Of a DNA stretch of 27,907 nt, positions 6,804 through 16,267 are shown piece by piece. The stretch is taken from positions 1-27,907 of the forward strand of contig CAUJFT010000123.1 of NCBI GenBank assembly GCA_963169475.1. The letters are read 5' to 3'. A program made the translations under genes and the position numbers. Each line of letters begins with the position of its first letter. The first letter of the stretch is position 1. The notes below the pieces were generated by a model that did no database searches, was not told where the DNA came from, and worked only from the letters and a program-made list of their open reading frames with translations. This DNA is from Bacteroidota bacterium (GTDB lineage Bacteria > Bacteroidota > Bacteroidia > J057).

Positions 6804-7997
6804 ATGAAAATATATCTAAGTATTCTTTTGGCAGCAGGCATTTTCTGTATCGGAGGATGCTCACAAATAAAAATAAATTCAACCAAACAATGCACTATTA
6901 GTCAGAACTTTACCTCTAACAGTAGCCACCCCAAAGGCAATAGGATAAAAGAGGTGATGAACCGGTACATAGCACGTGGAGTACCCGGCATGACAGTGCT
7001 AATCCACGATACTAATGGATTTTGGTTTGAAAGTGCGGGAATGGCAGACATTGAAAATAAAATTCCAATGCAGCCTTGTCATATCAATAAATTAGGAAGT
7101 ATTACTAAGATGATGATGGGTTCTTTAATATGGACACTGGTACAAGAAGGCAAATTAGACATTAATGCCCCTTTAAAACAATATCTCCCTAACGTAGCAG
7201 CAAAAATTACTAATGGCAATGACATTACCTTAGCAATGCTATTAAATCATACTTCAGGCATACATGATATTGGAGGAGACCTTGGTTTTAATCTTGCCGT
7301 TGTCAATGACTTTACCAAATCATGGACGGAGGACGAAATTTTGAAATATATCGCCAATAAGCCTGCAACTAACCTTCCCGGAGAAGCCGTAAATTATTCT
7401 AATTCTAATACCTTACTAGAAGCGATGATTATTGAAAAGGTAACCGGTGAACAGCACGGAGAGTTATTAAAGGAAAGAGTTTTTTCGCCACTGGGTATGA
7501 CTGATACTGAATATTATGATTACGATTCTCCTTTTCCGAAAGGTACGTTAGCACAAGGATATTTAGACTTTTACAATGACGGAAAAGGGATTCAGAATAT
7601 CTCAAACCTGAACCCTGGTAGTGGAAACGGCTATACTGGCGTTTACTCTACGGTAACTGATTTATACAAATTTATGGATGCCTTGATGGTACAGAAAACA
7701 ATCATTACACCAAATAATTTAGCCCTGATTTTAGGTTCTATGCGCATAGACGACGAACACACCTATCAAACAAGTATAGGAGGTATTCATTCCGATTTTA
7801 TGAAGGAAGTCCCTGATTCCGTGAAGGTTTATGGACATGGGGGAGGAGATATTGGGTATAGTGCCAATCTGGACTACCTGCCTCACAACCAAACGGTTTT
7901 TGCAGCAAGTTATAACTACGGAACCAATCTCCCTACGGCATTGGGAGAGGAAATAAAGGAGCTAAGAAAAGAACTGATTAAGATTATTGCGGAATAA
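6804..7997 (+). CDS. Serine beta-lactamase-like (class C fold) hydrolase lipoprotein
   Basis: The 397-residue product belongs to the serine beta-lactamase/D-Ala-D-Ala carboxypeptidase superfamily (Pfam Beta-lactamase). A lipoprotein signal ends in IGGC with the lipidated Cys at 19. Catalytic landmarks are S99-x-x-K102 (SITK), Y198-S-N200 and an HGGG box at 345-348, the counterpart of the KTG triad. This is the pattern of class C-like esterases and peptidases. The nucleophile would be S99 and the general base K102/Y198. The enzyme should sit in the periplasm or on an outer-membrane leaflet. Likely substrates are peptidoglycan stem peptides, D-amino-acid peptides or esters; antibiotic hydrolysis cannot be claimed from sequence. 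It follows a small barrel gene by 46 bases and faces lepA, with a terminator-like hairpin between. Confidence 0.88.
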   Translation: MKIYLSILLAAGIFCIGGCSQIKINSTKQCTISQNFTSNSSHPKGNRIKEVMNRYIARGVPGMTVLIHDTNGFWFESAGMADIENKIPMQPCHINKLGSITKMMMGSLIWTLVQEGKLDINAPLKQYLPNVAAKITNGNDITLAMLLNHTSGIHDIGGDLGFNLAVVNDFTKSWTEDEILKYIANKPATNLPGEAVNYSNSNTLLEAMIIEKVTGEQHGELLKERVFSPLGMTDTEYYDYDSPFPKGTLAQGYLDFYNDGKGIQNISNLNPGSGNGYTGVYSTVTDLYKFMDALMVQKTIITPNNLALILGSMRIDDEHTYQTSIGGIHSDFMKEVPDSVKVYGHGGGDIGYSANLDYLPHNQTVFAASYNYGTNLPTALGEEIKELRKELIKIIAE

Positions 7998-8042
7998 AAT
8001 TAGTCGTTGCTTCTCTCAGCACACTTGAAATCCTATCTATAT

Positions 8043-8069
8043 CAAGAAAAAAGAGGGCTAAACCCCCTT
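8043..8069 (-). terminator. Terminator hairpin between lepA and the serine-hydrolase gene
   Basis: AAGAGGG (8051-8057) pairs with CCCCCTT (8063-8069) with one mismatch and a 5-base loop. Read on the minus strand the stem is followed by TTTTTTCTTG, a good intrinsic terminator tail about 50 bases past the lepA stop. On the plus strand the tail (ATTAATA) is weaker but could also serve the hydrolase gene. Confidence 0.55.
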
Positions 8070-8114
8070 ATTAATATGGTGTATATTTTGGCTTTCATAT
8101 ACCGCAAATCCTAA

Positions 8115-9902
8115 TTAATCCAATTTAAGGACCGCATGGAAGGCACTTTGGGGAACTTCGACAGAACCAATCTGACGCATTTTCTTCTTTCCCGCTTTTT
8201 GTTTTTCTAAGAGTTTGCGTTTACGCGAAATATCCCCTCCATAGCACTTTGCGGTTACGTCTTTTCTTAGAGCTTTAATCGTTTCTCTAGCGATTACCTT
8301 AGTCCCGATAGCTGCCTGAATGGGGATTTCAAATTGTTGTCTGGGGATTAAATCTTTCAATTTTTCACAAATCCGTTTACCCCAATAGTAAGCCTTATCG
8401 CGATGGATAATCGTGCCTAAGGCATCTACAGATTTTGCGTTAAGGAGAATCTCTAATTTTACCAAATCCGATTCACGGAAGCCAATCAGTTCATAGTCAA
8501 AGGAGGCATACCCACGCGATACAGTTTTGAGCTTATCAAAAAAGTCAAAAACTACTTCTGCCAAAGGCATTTCAAATACAATCTCTACCCGCTCCGGTGT
8601 CAGATAAGACTGGCTGATAAATAATCCCCGTTTTTCGATACACAGCTCCATAATCCTACCAATATATTCGGACTTTGTAATGATTTGGGCTTTAATGAAC
8701 GGCTCCTCCATATAGTCTAGCCGATTACCCTCCGGCATCTCCGAAGGTCCATTTACCTCAATCATCTCTCCGTTAGTAAGCTTGGCTTTAAATCCAACGC
8801 CGGGTACAGTAGTAATTACTGCCATATTAAACTCTCTATCAAGCCTTTCTTGTACAATCTCCATGTGGAGCATACCGAGAAATCCGGCACGGAAACCAAA
8901 GCCAAGTGCAGCCGAAGTTTCTGGAGCATATACTAGAGCTGCATCATTGAGGTGGAGCTTTTCTAAGGCATCTCTTAGCTCTTCAAACTCTTCTGAATCA
9001 ACGGGGTATAAACCAGCATATACCATTGGCTTCACTTCTTGAAAACCTTGAATGGCTTCAGTAGCAGGGCGTTTAGCGAGGGTAATTGTATCTCCTACTT
9101 TCACATCTCTCAAACTCTTGATACCGGCTATCATGTATCCTACGCTACCGGTTTTTACGGTCTGTACGGGAACTTTCTTTAGTCTAAGGATTCCTATTTC
9201 ATCTACTTCCCAATTGGTTTCGGTAGCCATCAGGCGAATTTCATCTTTTACACTGATTTCGCCATCTATTACTCTAAAATACACAATTACTCCTCTATAT
9301 GGGTCAAAGATAGAGTCGAAAACAAGTGCTTTAAGGGGGGCTTCCGGGTTACCTTTCGGGGCAGGTATCTTGTCTATTACAGCGTCTAAAATGTCTTTGA
9401 CTCCTATCCCTTCTTTTGCACTTGCTAAGATTACGTCTTCTCTATCGCACCCAATCATCTGCACAATTTCATCAGTAACTTCTTCGATTCTGGCACTTGG
9501 AAGGTCTATTTTATTTAAAACGGGGATAATTTCAAGGTCATGTCCTATGGCAAGATACAAATTAGAAATAGTTTGGGCTTCAATCCCTTGCGCTGCGTCC
9601 ACAACTAACAATGCTCCTTCACAAGCCGCAATAGAGCGCGATACTTCGTAAGAAAAATCCACATGCCCGGGGGTATCAATCAAGTTAAGGATATACTCTT
9701 GCCCGTCTTTGAAGTAATTCATCTGGATAGCATGGCTTTTGATGGTAATACCTTTTTCTCTTTCTAAGTCCATACTATCTAAGACCTGCGCCATCATCTC
9801 GCGGTTTGTCAGGGTCTTTGTTTCCTCTAAAAGTCGGTCAGCAAGCGTGCTTTTTCCGTGGTCAATGTGTGCAATAATGCAAAAGTTCCGTATATGCTTC
9901 AT
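8115..9902 (-). CDS. lepA: Elongation factor 4 (LepA), ribosome back-translocase GTPase
   Basis: This 595-residue protein has the full length expected of LepA. It is a translational GTPase that binds ribosomes and promotes back-translocation or remodelling of stalled complexes; it is also linked to 30S biogenesis. G-domain motifs are intact: G1 AHIDHGKST (11-19), the switch segment REKGITIKS (48-56), G3 DTPGH (76-80, His80 being the EF-Tu His84 equivalent) and G4 NKID (130-133). EF-G-like domains II, III and V follow. The LepA-specific C-terminal domain ends in a basic segment (KQKAGKKKMRQIGSVEVPQ), typical for the family. The usual lepB neighbour is absent. It is separated by 248 bases from an upstream secreted-protein gene, and a terminator follows at 8043-8069. 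Identity is certain. Confidence 0.98.
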   Translation of the reverse strand: MKHIRNFCIIAHIDHGKSTLADRLLEETKTLTNREMMAQVLDSMDLEREKGITIKSHAIQMNYFKDGQEYILNLIDTPGHVDFSYEVSRSIAACEGALLVVDAAQGIEAQTISNLYLAIGHDLEIIPVLNKIDLPSARIEEVTDEIVQMIGCDREDVILASAKEGIGVKDILDAVIDKIPAPKGNPEAPLKALVFDSIFDPYRGVIVYFRVIDGEISVKDEIRLMATETNWEVDEIGILRLKKVPVQTVKTGSVGYMIAGIKSLRDVKVGDTITLAKRPATEAIQGFQEVKPMVYAGLYPVDSEEFEELRDALEKLHLNDAALVYAPETSAALGFGFRAGFLGMLHMEIVQERLDREFNMAVITTVPGVGFKAKLTNGEMIEVNGPSEMPEGNRLDYMEEPFIKAQIITKSEYIGRIMELCIEKRGLFISQSYLTPERVEIVFEMPLAEVVFDFFDKLKTVSRGYASFDYELIGFRESDLVKLEILLNAKSVDALGTIIHRDKAYYWGKRICEKLKDLIPRQQFEIPIQAAIGTKVIARETIKALRKDVTAKCYGGDISRKRKLLEKQKAGKKKMRQIGSVEVPQSAFHAVLKLD

Positions 9903-10150
9903 ATAAAGCGCGTATTCTTTAAGAATTGAGGGCGCAAATTTCGGAAATTTTCTGGATTATTTTATGGTCTTGACCGGTTTTTTTACAGAAATAGAGAATT
10001 GATTTGGGAAATTGAGTCGTGGTTCGTGGTTTTATCGGATACCAACAAAAAAACAAGGGGAAAATTTTTCACAGAGATACCCTCCCGAATGACAATAAAG
10101 GTTGCCAATCTTTTTCCTAAGAATATAAAAATGAGGCGTTAATCCCCAAA

Positions 10151-10510
10151 TTATTTCTCCAACAAATAACGGGTGATAAAAATACCCTGCGGGTATTGCT
10201 CATTGGGACTTTGAGTAGCCGAGTTTACCGCAACGACCTTCCAACCCTCCGCTGTAAATTTATTCATGGTTTTGACTATCGATTGGTCATTGGAGGCGAT
10301 GTTTTCCAAATTGATTCCCACCATGCTATAAAAATTCTTCATATCTGATTCCGTTTGTTTTCCGCTTTCGTCTGTGATTACCATTCTAGAACGCCCAAGC
10401 CCACCGGGTATAATCGACTCGATTGTTGTTATCTGCATAACCTTGGCTTGAGAAAAAACGGAAAACGTAGCCCCCGCTACAAAAAGAAACACAAGCAATA
10501 CCTTTTTCAT
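10151..10510 (-). CDS. Small secreted protein, DUF4177-like, function unknown
   Basis: The 119-residue product begins with a signal peptide (MKKVLLVFLFVAGATFSVFSQA). The mature portion of about 98 residues has a beta-strand start (KVMQITTIES), a central acidic/Asn segment (NLENIASNDQ) and the C-terminal pattern MNKFTAEGWKVVAVNS followed by GIFITRYLLEK. The arrangement of a short alpha helix leading to 'eGWkvV' and a final strand resembles the DUF4177 fold family of small ~60-100-residue proteins, but this is a judgement by eye. It lies 248 bases upstream of lepA on the same strand, probably as a separate transcript, and is divergent from the macroglobulin gene. Function unknown. Confidence 0.75.
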   Translation of the reverse strand: MKKVLLVFLFVAGATFSVFSQAKVMQITTIESIIPGGLGRSRMVITDESGKQTESDMKNFYSMVGINLENIASNDQSIVKTMNKFTAEGWKVVAVNSATQSPNEQYPQGIFITRYLLEK

Positions 10511-10752
10511 ATACGTTTAGGGATTAATGATTAAAAAATATTTTTAGTAATTATTAAGCAACACAAAATAAAAGCAGTAACTTTATGCCAGAATAGAAGT
10601 TGTTATTCCTGAAATCTAAGCCGTCTTACTTTTAACAGAATAAAAGCCATTAAGGTTTGTTGATAGAGCTAGATTTAGGAAGAATAAAACTTTTATCCTA
10701 ATAATATATCTCCTTTCATCGCAATTTTAACCCCTTTATTAAGTTTAGAATC

Positions 10753-13700
10753 ATGCGTAAATTCTTCTATTGTGTATTGTTCTTGCCTATACTCCTATTG
10801 GGACTTTTGTCCTGCAATACGAATGTCCTTCGGGTAACACGCTTTACCCCAAGCGGAGAGATAGATAACCTTCAAACGTTTTCGATTACGTTCAATAAAC
10901 CGGTGGTATCCAAAGACAAATTAGACCAATGGATAGACGCAAAGTATTTGTCCTTTGAGCCCTCCATTATAGGAAAATATAAATGGACCTCTCCTAATAC
11001 GTTAGTGTTTTCGCCAGCTCAACCACTGAAAAGCGGACAAGACTATAAGGCGAGTTTTAATAAGTCCGAAATCGTTTTAGCCTCTGGGAACCCGGACATG
11101 AAGGCGCGTTTTAATACAATGTCTTTCAAAACTCCTGATTTTACGGTATCAAAAACGGATATTTTTTATACTCCTCTGAAAAATGAAGAGTTTAAACTTA
11201 GCGTTCAGTGTAACATATACTTTAACTATAAGGTGGACCCCGCAGCATTAAGGGGTCATCTTAAAATTATGCAAAACAAAAAAGAAGTTTCTCAATATAC
11301 CTTAATAACCGACAAGCCTTCAGACGTTATTGCCATTGATTTTGGGAAGATTGCCCAAACTAAGGAGGAACAAAAGTTTGAAATTATCATCAAAAAGGGA
11401 CTAAATTCTACCTTGAATAAAACCCCTCTCCAAGAGGATAGAGCTTTTTCACTCAACCTTCCGCCTATTCAAAGGCTAGCAATTACAGAGGCTGCTGCTA
11501 CTATGGACGAGGATTACTATACTATTACGATAACCACTACCCAAGAAACAGACCCCGCCAAAGTCTCTAATTTTGTTACGGTTACTCCCCGTCTCAATGA
11601 GCAGTCTATCGAAGTAGATAATGAGCATATTTACATCAAGGGAAAATCTCCTATGCCTAATGAAGTAAAGCTAAGCATAGCCAAAGGATTACCGGGCTTG
11701 TACGGTGGAGTATTGGAAAATGCCTTTACAGAATATCTTACCGCAAAAGATGTTAAGCCCTTGCTTCGTTTTTCCGATAAAAAAGGAATGTACCTCATGC
11801 GAGGAGGAGAGGAAAATCTCAAATTTGAAACGGTGAATCTGAAAGAGGTGGAGGTAGTCGTAGAAGAGGTCTTTCAGAATAATATGCTTTTCTTTTTTAA
11901 TAACAACTATAGCTATGACCGTTACCGCTATGATTATGACTACGGAGACGATGAGCCTGACGGATATAGTGTGGGAGATTACGGAAAGGAAATATATAAA
12001 GAAGAGATTCTATTTGCCGAAAATAAAAATACCTTTCAATATGCTACCATAAACCTTCATAAAGCAATTAATCAGCGTTTTAGGGGGATTTATGTCGTTT
12101 CGGTTCGTTCAGATGAGGAATATTATGTTAGCGATGCCAAAATCATCTCTTTCTCCGATATTGGATTAATAGCCAAAAAATCGGGAAATGATATGCTCGT
12201 TTTTGCAAACTCTATAAAAACAGCCCAAGCGATACCCAATGTAACTATTCAGGTAGTCTCTGCCAATAATCAAACCCTAAGCACGGTAACAACAGATGCG
12301 CAGGGAATTGCAAAAATAGAAAACCTCTACAAAGAGCCTATAGAGTATCAACCCCGCTTGTTATATGCTGCATTGGGTGATGATTTTAACTTTTTAGACT
12401 TAGAAACCGCAGAAGTTGGAACTTCGCGTTTTGACGTTGGCGGAAAGGCTTTGGCGGCTGACGACTTTGATGCCTTTTTATATTCAGACCGAAATATATA
12501 TAGACCCGGAGAAACGGTGCATCTCTCCGGAATCGTGAGAGACCCGCTATTTCGTACCATGAAAGACCTTCCGGTTAATATCAAAATAAAAGCACCTACC
12601 GGAAAAATTTTTGCCGAATTTCAGAAAACCTTAAACGAACAAGGGTCTTTTGAATTGGATATAGAAACCCCCGACTTTGTCGGAACAGGATACTATTCTG
12701 CCGTACTTTCTACTGCTAATGATAAATATATTGCTTCCTACCGCTTTAATATTGAGACATTCGCCCCCGATAAAATCCGGACGATAATTGAGTGTGATAA
12801 AACCGCAGCTCCCGGTCAAGACCTTACTTATCGCATTTCGGCAGAGTACTTGTTTGGAGAACCCGCCAAAGGACACAAGTTTCAGACAGAGGTTGTAATG
12901 GAGCATGTACCCTTTCAATCCCGAAGTTTTAAACAATATAATTTCTCTAATACCTCTTACTTCAACACAAGTTTTGAAAGTACCCTAGAAGAAGGTACGC
13001 TCAACGAAAGTGGAAAAACCGAAGGCATCTATTCTGTCCCGAAGGATATTAAATCCGGGGGCTACGCAAGAGGAAACCTTTATGTGAGTGTAATGGACGT
13101 AACTGGGCGCATGGTGAACCGGAAGGAGACTTTTAATGTATATCCCAAAGATTATTTCATCGGAATCAAAACAAAAGGGTATTATTTTGGAACAAATAAA
13201 GACATCTTATTTCAGGCTGTTGCCGTTTCTTCCGAGGATAAATACCTGAAAAATTTTAAAATTAACGTAAAGGTAGTAAAATTTGAGTGGCAGACTGTCC
13301 TTAGAAAATCGGAGGAGAATGGAAGTTTCCGGTATGTTTCGGAACAGAAGATGGTAGATATTTCAGCCCAAACACTTATGATTTCAGATGCTCCGCGTGA
13401 TATTAGTGTAAATGTAAAAGAAGCCGGACGTTATCAGTTAAGGGTTTCTAAAGAGGGAGAAGAAGATTATGTGTATCAGGATTTCTATGCTTTTAGTTAT
13501 GGCAATGCTTCTGCTTCTTCTTTTGAAATTGATAAAGAAGGGCAGATTGATATTGTATTAGATAAAGAAAAATATCAACCCGGAGAAATCGCAAAAGCAC
13601 TTTTCATTACGCCCTTTACTGGTAAAATGCTGGTAAGTATTGAGCGCGAAAGTGTTATCAAGCATTTTTATGTAGAGGTTAAAGAAAACTCTACCGAAAT

Positions 13701-16182
13701 TCCGATACCTATCGGTGATGACTATCTCCCTAATGTGTATATCTCTGCGACTTTGTTTAAGCCTCATGGCGTAGAAAACCAAGGAGTGCCTTTGCTTGTA
13801 GGGCATGGGTATCAGCCTTTGATGGTTGAAAAACCTTCTACAAAGCTGCCTATAACCTTAATCGCGCCGGAAACAATACGCCCCCGTACTAAACAAATAG
13901 TAACCGTTAAAACGGAAGCCAAACAAGATATTTTTGTTACGCTTGCCGCCGTAGATGAGGGGATTCTTCAGATTAAGAACTACAAAACTCCTGACCCACA
14001 CGGGTATATGTACGGAAAGCGAGAACTTTCTGTAGAAAGCTATGATTTGTATGAACTTCTCTTACCGGAATATCAGAAAATAGCATCTTCGGCTGCTGGT
14101 GGTGATGATTATATGAGCGGAAAACGGCAAAACCCTATGAAGTCTAAGCGATTTAAATTGGTGGCTTTATGGAGTGGTATCCGCAAAACAGACGCAAACG
14201 GAGAGGTAAAAGTAGCGTTAGATATTCCTCAATTTAATGGCGAAATCCGATTAATGGCAGTAGCATACGAAGGAGCAAGGTTTGGTTCAGGAGAAAAATC
14301 CATGAAAGTAGTAGATGAGGTAGTACTAATGCCGGCTATTCCGCGCACATTAACGATTGGAGACTCTATCTCTATGCCCGTAAATGTAGCAAATACTACC
14401 GCCAAAGCCGGAAAGATAAATGTGTCGGTGGAGGTAAGTGGCCCGCTTAAAGTAACCGCTGCCGCTACCCAGTCCATAGAGGTACCGGCTAATGGCAGTG
14501 GAAATCTCTATTTTGGAATTAATACCACAGATGATGTAGGCGTGGGCAAAATTACCCTCAAAACGTCCGGACTTGGCTCAACCATAGAAGAAACCGAAAT
14601 CTCTGTTCGTCCCGCCTCTTCTTTTGTTACGGAAGCTAACGGAGGAGAAATCAATAGCGGAGCGGAGGTTACACTCAATATTCCTTCGGATTATGTAAAT
14701 GGAACGCAAACGACAAGGGTTTCCGTTAGTAGTTTTCCTGCTTTAAAATATACCAAAAATCTCCGGTATCTCATGGGATACCCCTACGGTTGCCTCGAAC
14801 AGATTACCTCTAAACTTTTTCCTCAACTATATTTTGCCGATTTAGCACAAGTCGCTGCGCCGGACTTGATAGGAAAGGGAGTAACCACTTCCTATTATGT
14901 AAAAGAGGGCATACAAAAATTGCAATCTATGATGAATTGGAATGGAAAATTCAATTATTGGGAGGGAAGCAACGAATATAATCGCTGGGCAAGCATCTAT
15001 ACTTCTCATTTCCTGATAGAGGCAAGGAAAAACGGCTATGAAGTGGATATGAGTACCTTGACTTCCATAAAAAAGAACCTTAGGGAGGAGGCTAATGAAA
15101 AAACGGAAGAGGAATATGTAACCTATACTTCCACAGGTCGGACAATACGTAAAATTGCACCCAAAGCGGCTATCTATTCTTTATATGTCTTAGCACTTGC
15201 CGGCGACCCTGATATTTCTCTCATGAACTACTATCGGGCGCGCATGGAGTTGCTTACGCACGATACCCGCTATTTACTTGCAGGGGCTTTTGCGCTTAGT
15301 AAAAATTGGGAAGCTTATAGCGAACTAATGCCTAAGCGTTTTGATTCGGAAAGAACAGAAAGAGATGCCGGAAATTTTGATTCAGAGATTCGTGCTAATG
15401 CCATTATGCTGAATGTACTATTAGATGTGGACCCGACTAACGACAAAGTGCAAATGCTCACTCAATTTTTAGCGTCTAAACAACAAGATTGTTACTCCAC
15501 CCAAGAAAATGCTTGGTATTTCTTGGCAATGGGCAAAGCTGCCGGAAAGCGCAAAGACTCTAAGGTAACGGTAGAGGTCTGGATAGATGGCAAAAAGGTG
15601 AAAACATTGGATAAACCCAATGACTCTTTCAGCGAAGACGGACTGAATGGTAAAAGTATTGTACTAAAAGCATCCGGAACGGGAAGCACTTATTACGGGT
15701 GGCATACGGAAGGAATCAAAAAATACGCAACGATTAAAGAGGAAGATAAAGAAATTCAGGTAAGAAGGGCTTATTATGACCGTAAGGGAAACGAATTGAA
15801 AGGAAATGAATTCCGGCAAGGAGACCTCGTTGTGTGTAAAATTATCCTCAAAGGAGGCGAAAATACGATTCCTTATGTGGCAGTCTCCGACCTGATTCCT
15901 TCTGGATTTGAGATAGAAAATCCCCGCTTGAATGTATCCACAGATTTACAATGGATACAAAAGGCAGGCGGAAACTTTACCCCTGATTACTTGGATATTC
16001 GTGATGATAGGCTCATATTGTTTACCACCGTCAATCGCTTAGAAACAAAATCTTATTATTATATGACAAGGGTTGTGAATACCGGAGCCTTTGAGCTTCC
16101 GGCAATTGCGGCAGAAGGAATGTATAACCCCGCCGCAAGAAGTTATTGGGGTGCGCGTAAAGTAAGGGTGAAGAATGGATAA
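10753..16182 (+). CDS. Bacterial alpha-2-macroglobulin family lipoprotein with CLEQ thioester
   Basis: This 1809-residue protein is a bacterial alpha-2-macroglobulin, an envelope protease trap. A lipoprotein signal ends LLSC with the lipidated Cys at 21. N-terminal beta-sandwich domains follow, then an MG2 domain with the signature YRPGE (583-587). Next is the bait-region domain ending in VDEGIL, with a Gly/Ser/Lys/Arg-rich stretch (about 1112-1135) that may be the cleavable bait. The A2M domain starts near ALWSG (1138-1142). The thioester CLEQ (C1347-Q1350) lies in the motif PYGCLEQ, and an alpha/alpha-toroid thioester domain and a C-terminal MG domain end the protein. It is somewhat longer than E. 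coli YfhM (1653). Unlike yfhM it has no penicillin-binding protein 1C gene beside it. An unusual Tyr/Asp-rich insert occurs at 386-410. The gene is monocistronic, with a strong terminator at 16230-16267. Confidence 0.95.
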   Translation: MRKFFYCVLFLPILLLGLLSCNTNVLRVTRFTPSGEIDNLQTFSITFNKPVVSKDKLDQWIDAKYLSFEPSIIGKYKWTSPNTLVFSPAQPLKSGQDYKASFNKSEIVLASGNPDMKARFNTMSFKTPDFTVSKTDIFYTPLKNEEFKLSVQCNIYFNYKVDPAALRGHLKIMQNKKEVSQYTLITDKPSDVIAIDFGKIAQTKEEQKFEIIIKKGLNSTLNKTPLQEDRAFSLNLPPIQRLAITEAAATMDEDYYTITITTTQETDPAKVSNFVTVTPRLNEQSIEVDNEHIYIKGKSPMPNEVKLSIAKGLPGLYGGVLENAFTEYLTAKDVKPLLRFSDKKGMYLMRGGEENLKFETVNLKEVEVVVEEVFQNNMLFFFNNNYSYDRYRYDYDYGDDEPDGYSVGDYGKEIYKEEILFAENKNTFQYATINLHKAINQRFRGIYVVSVRSDEEYYVSDAKIISFSDIGLIAKKSGNDMLVFANSIKTAQAIPNVTIQVVSANNQTLSTVTTDAQGIAKIENLYKEPIEYQPRLLYAALGDDFNFLDLETAEVGTSRFDVGGKALAADDFDAFLYSDRNIYRPGETVHLSGIVRDPLFRTMKDLPVNIKIKAPTGKIFAEFQKTLNEQGSFELDIETPDFVGTGYYSAVLSTANDKYIASYRFNIETFAPDKIRTIIECDKTAAPGQDLTYRISAEYLFGEPAKGHKFQTEVVMEHVPFQSRSFKQYNFSNTSYFNTSFESTLEEGTLNESGKTEGIYSVPKDIKSGGYARGNLYVSVMDVTGRMVNRKETFNVYPKDYFIGIKTKGYYFGTNKDILFQAVAVSSEDKYLKNFKINVKVVKFEWQTVLRKSEENGSFRYVSEQKMVDISAQTLMISDAPRDISVNVKEAGRYQLRVSKEGEEDYVYQDFYAFSYGNASASSFEIDKEGQIDIVLDKEKYQPGEIAKALFITPFTGKMLVSIERESVIKHFYVEVKENSTEIPIPIGDDYLPNVYISATLFKPHGVENQGVPLLVGHGYQPLMVEKPSTKLPITLIAPETIRPRTKQIVTVKTEAKQDIFVTLAAVDEGILQIKNYKTPDPHGYMYGKRELSVESYDLYELLLPEYQKIASSAAGGDDYMSGKRQNPMKSKRFKLVALWSGIRKTDANGEVKVALDIPQFNGEIRLMAVAYEGARFGSGEKSMKVVDEVVLMPAIPRTLTIGDSISMPVNVANTTAKAGKINVSVEVSGPLKVTAAATQSIEVPANGSGNLYFGINTTDDVGVGKITLKTSGLGSTIEETEISVRPASSFVTEANGGEINSGAEVTLNIPSDYVNGTQTTRVSVSSFPALKYTKNLRYLMGYPYGCLEQITSKLFPQLYFADLAQVAAPDLIGKGVTTSYYVKEGIQKLQSMMNWNGKFNYWEGSNEYNRWASIYTSHFLIEARKNGYEVDMSTLTSIKKNLREEANEKTEEEYVTYTSTGRTIRKIAPKAAIYSLYVLALAGDPDISLMNYYRARMELLTHDTRYLLAGAFALSKNWEAYSELMPKRFDSERTERDAGNFDSEIRANAIMLNVLLDVDPTNDKVQMLTQFLASKQQDCYSTQENAWYFLAMGKAAGKRKDSKVTVEVWIDGKKVKTLDKPNDSFSEDGLNGKSIVLKASGTGSTYYGWHTEGIKKYATIKEEDKEIQVRRAYYDRKGNELKGNEFRQGDLVVCKIILKGGENTIPYVAVSDLIPSGFEIENPRLNVSTDLQWIQKAGGNFTPDYLDIRDDRLILFTTVNRLETKSYYYMTRVVNTGAFELPAIAAEGMYNPAARSYWGARKVRVKNG

Positions 16183-16229
16183 AGAGTAAACCAGAAGCCT
16201 TCCTAATTCCTAACCACAGAAAATATTTT

Positions 16230-16267
16230 CCGGTTTTATGAAACGTAGATTCGCTTTATAAAACCGG
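16230..16267 (+). terminator. Intrinsic terminator of the alpha-2-macroglobulin gene
   Basis: CCGGTTTTAT (16230-16239) and ATAAAACCGG (16258-16267) are perfect 10-base arms. The 18-base loop can pair further, and the stem is followed by TTTTCTGTT. An outer ACAGAAAA/TTTTCTGT repeat extends the stem with a bulge. It lies 48 bases past the stop codon. Confidence 0.7.

Noticed and set aside
9052..9651. 199-codon plus-strand open frame opposite lepA, and similar ones at 8782-9042 and 18732-19196
   Set aside because: They lie antisense to strongly conserved genes (lepA, moxR), have low-complexity Ser/Thr/Ile-rich translations with no signal peptide or motif, and are expected from codon use on the other strand.
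10018..10031. Tandem CGTGGTT CGTGGTT upstream of lepA
   Set aside because: Only two 7-base copies in a gap of 248 bases; too little to call a repeat or site.
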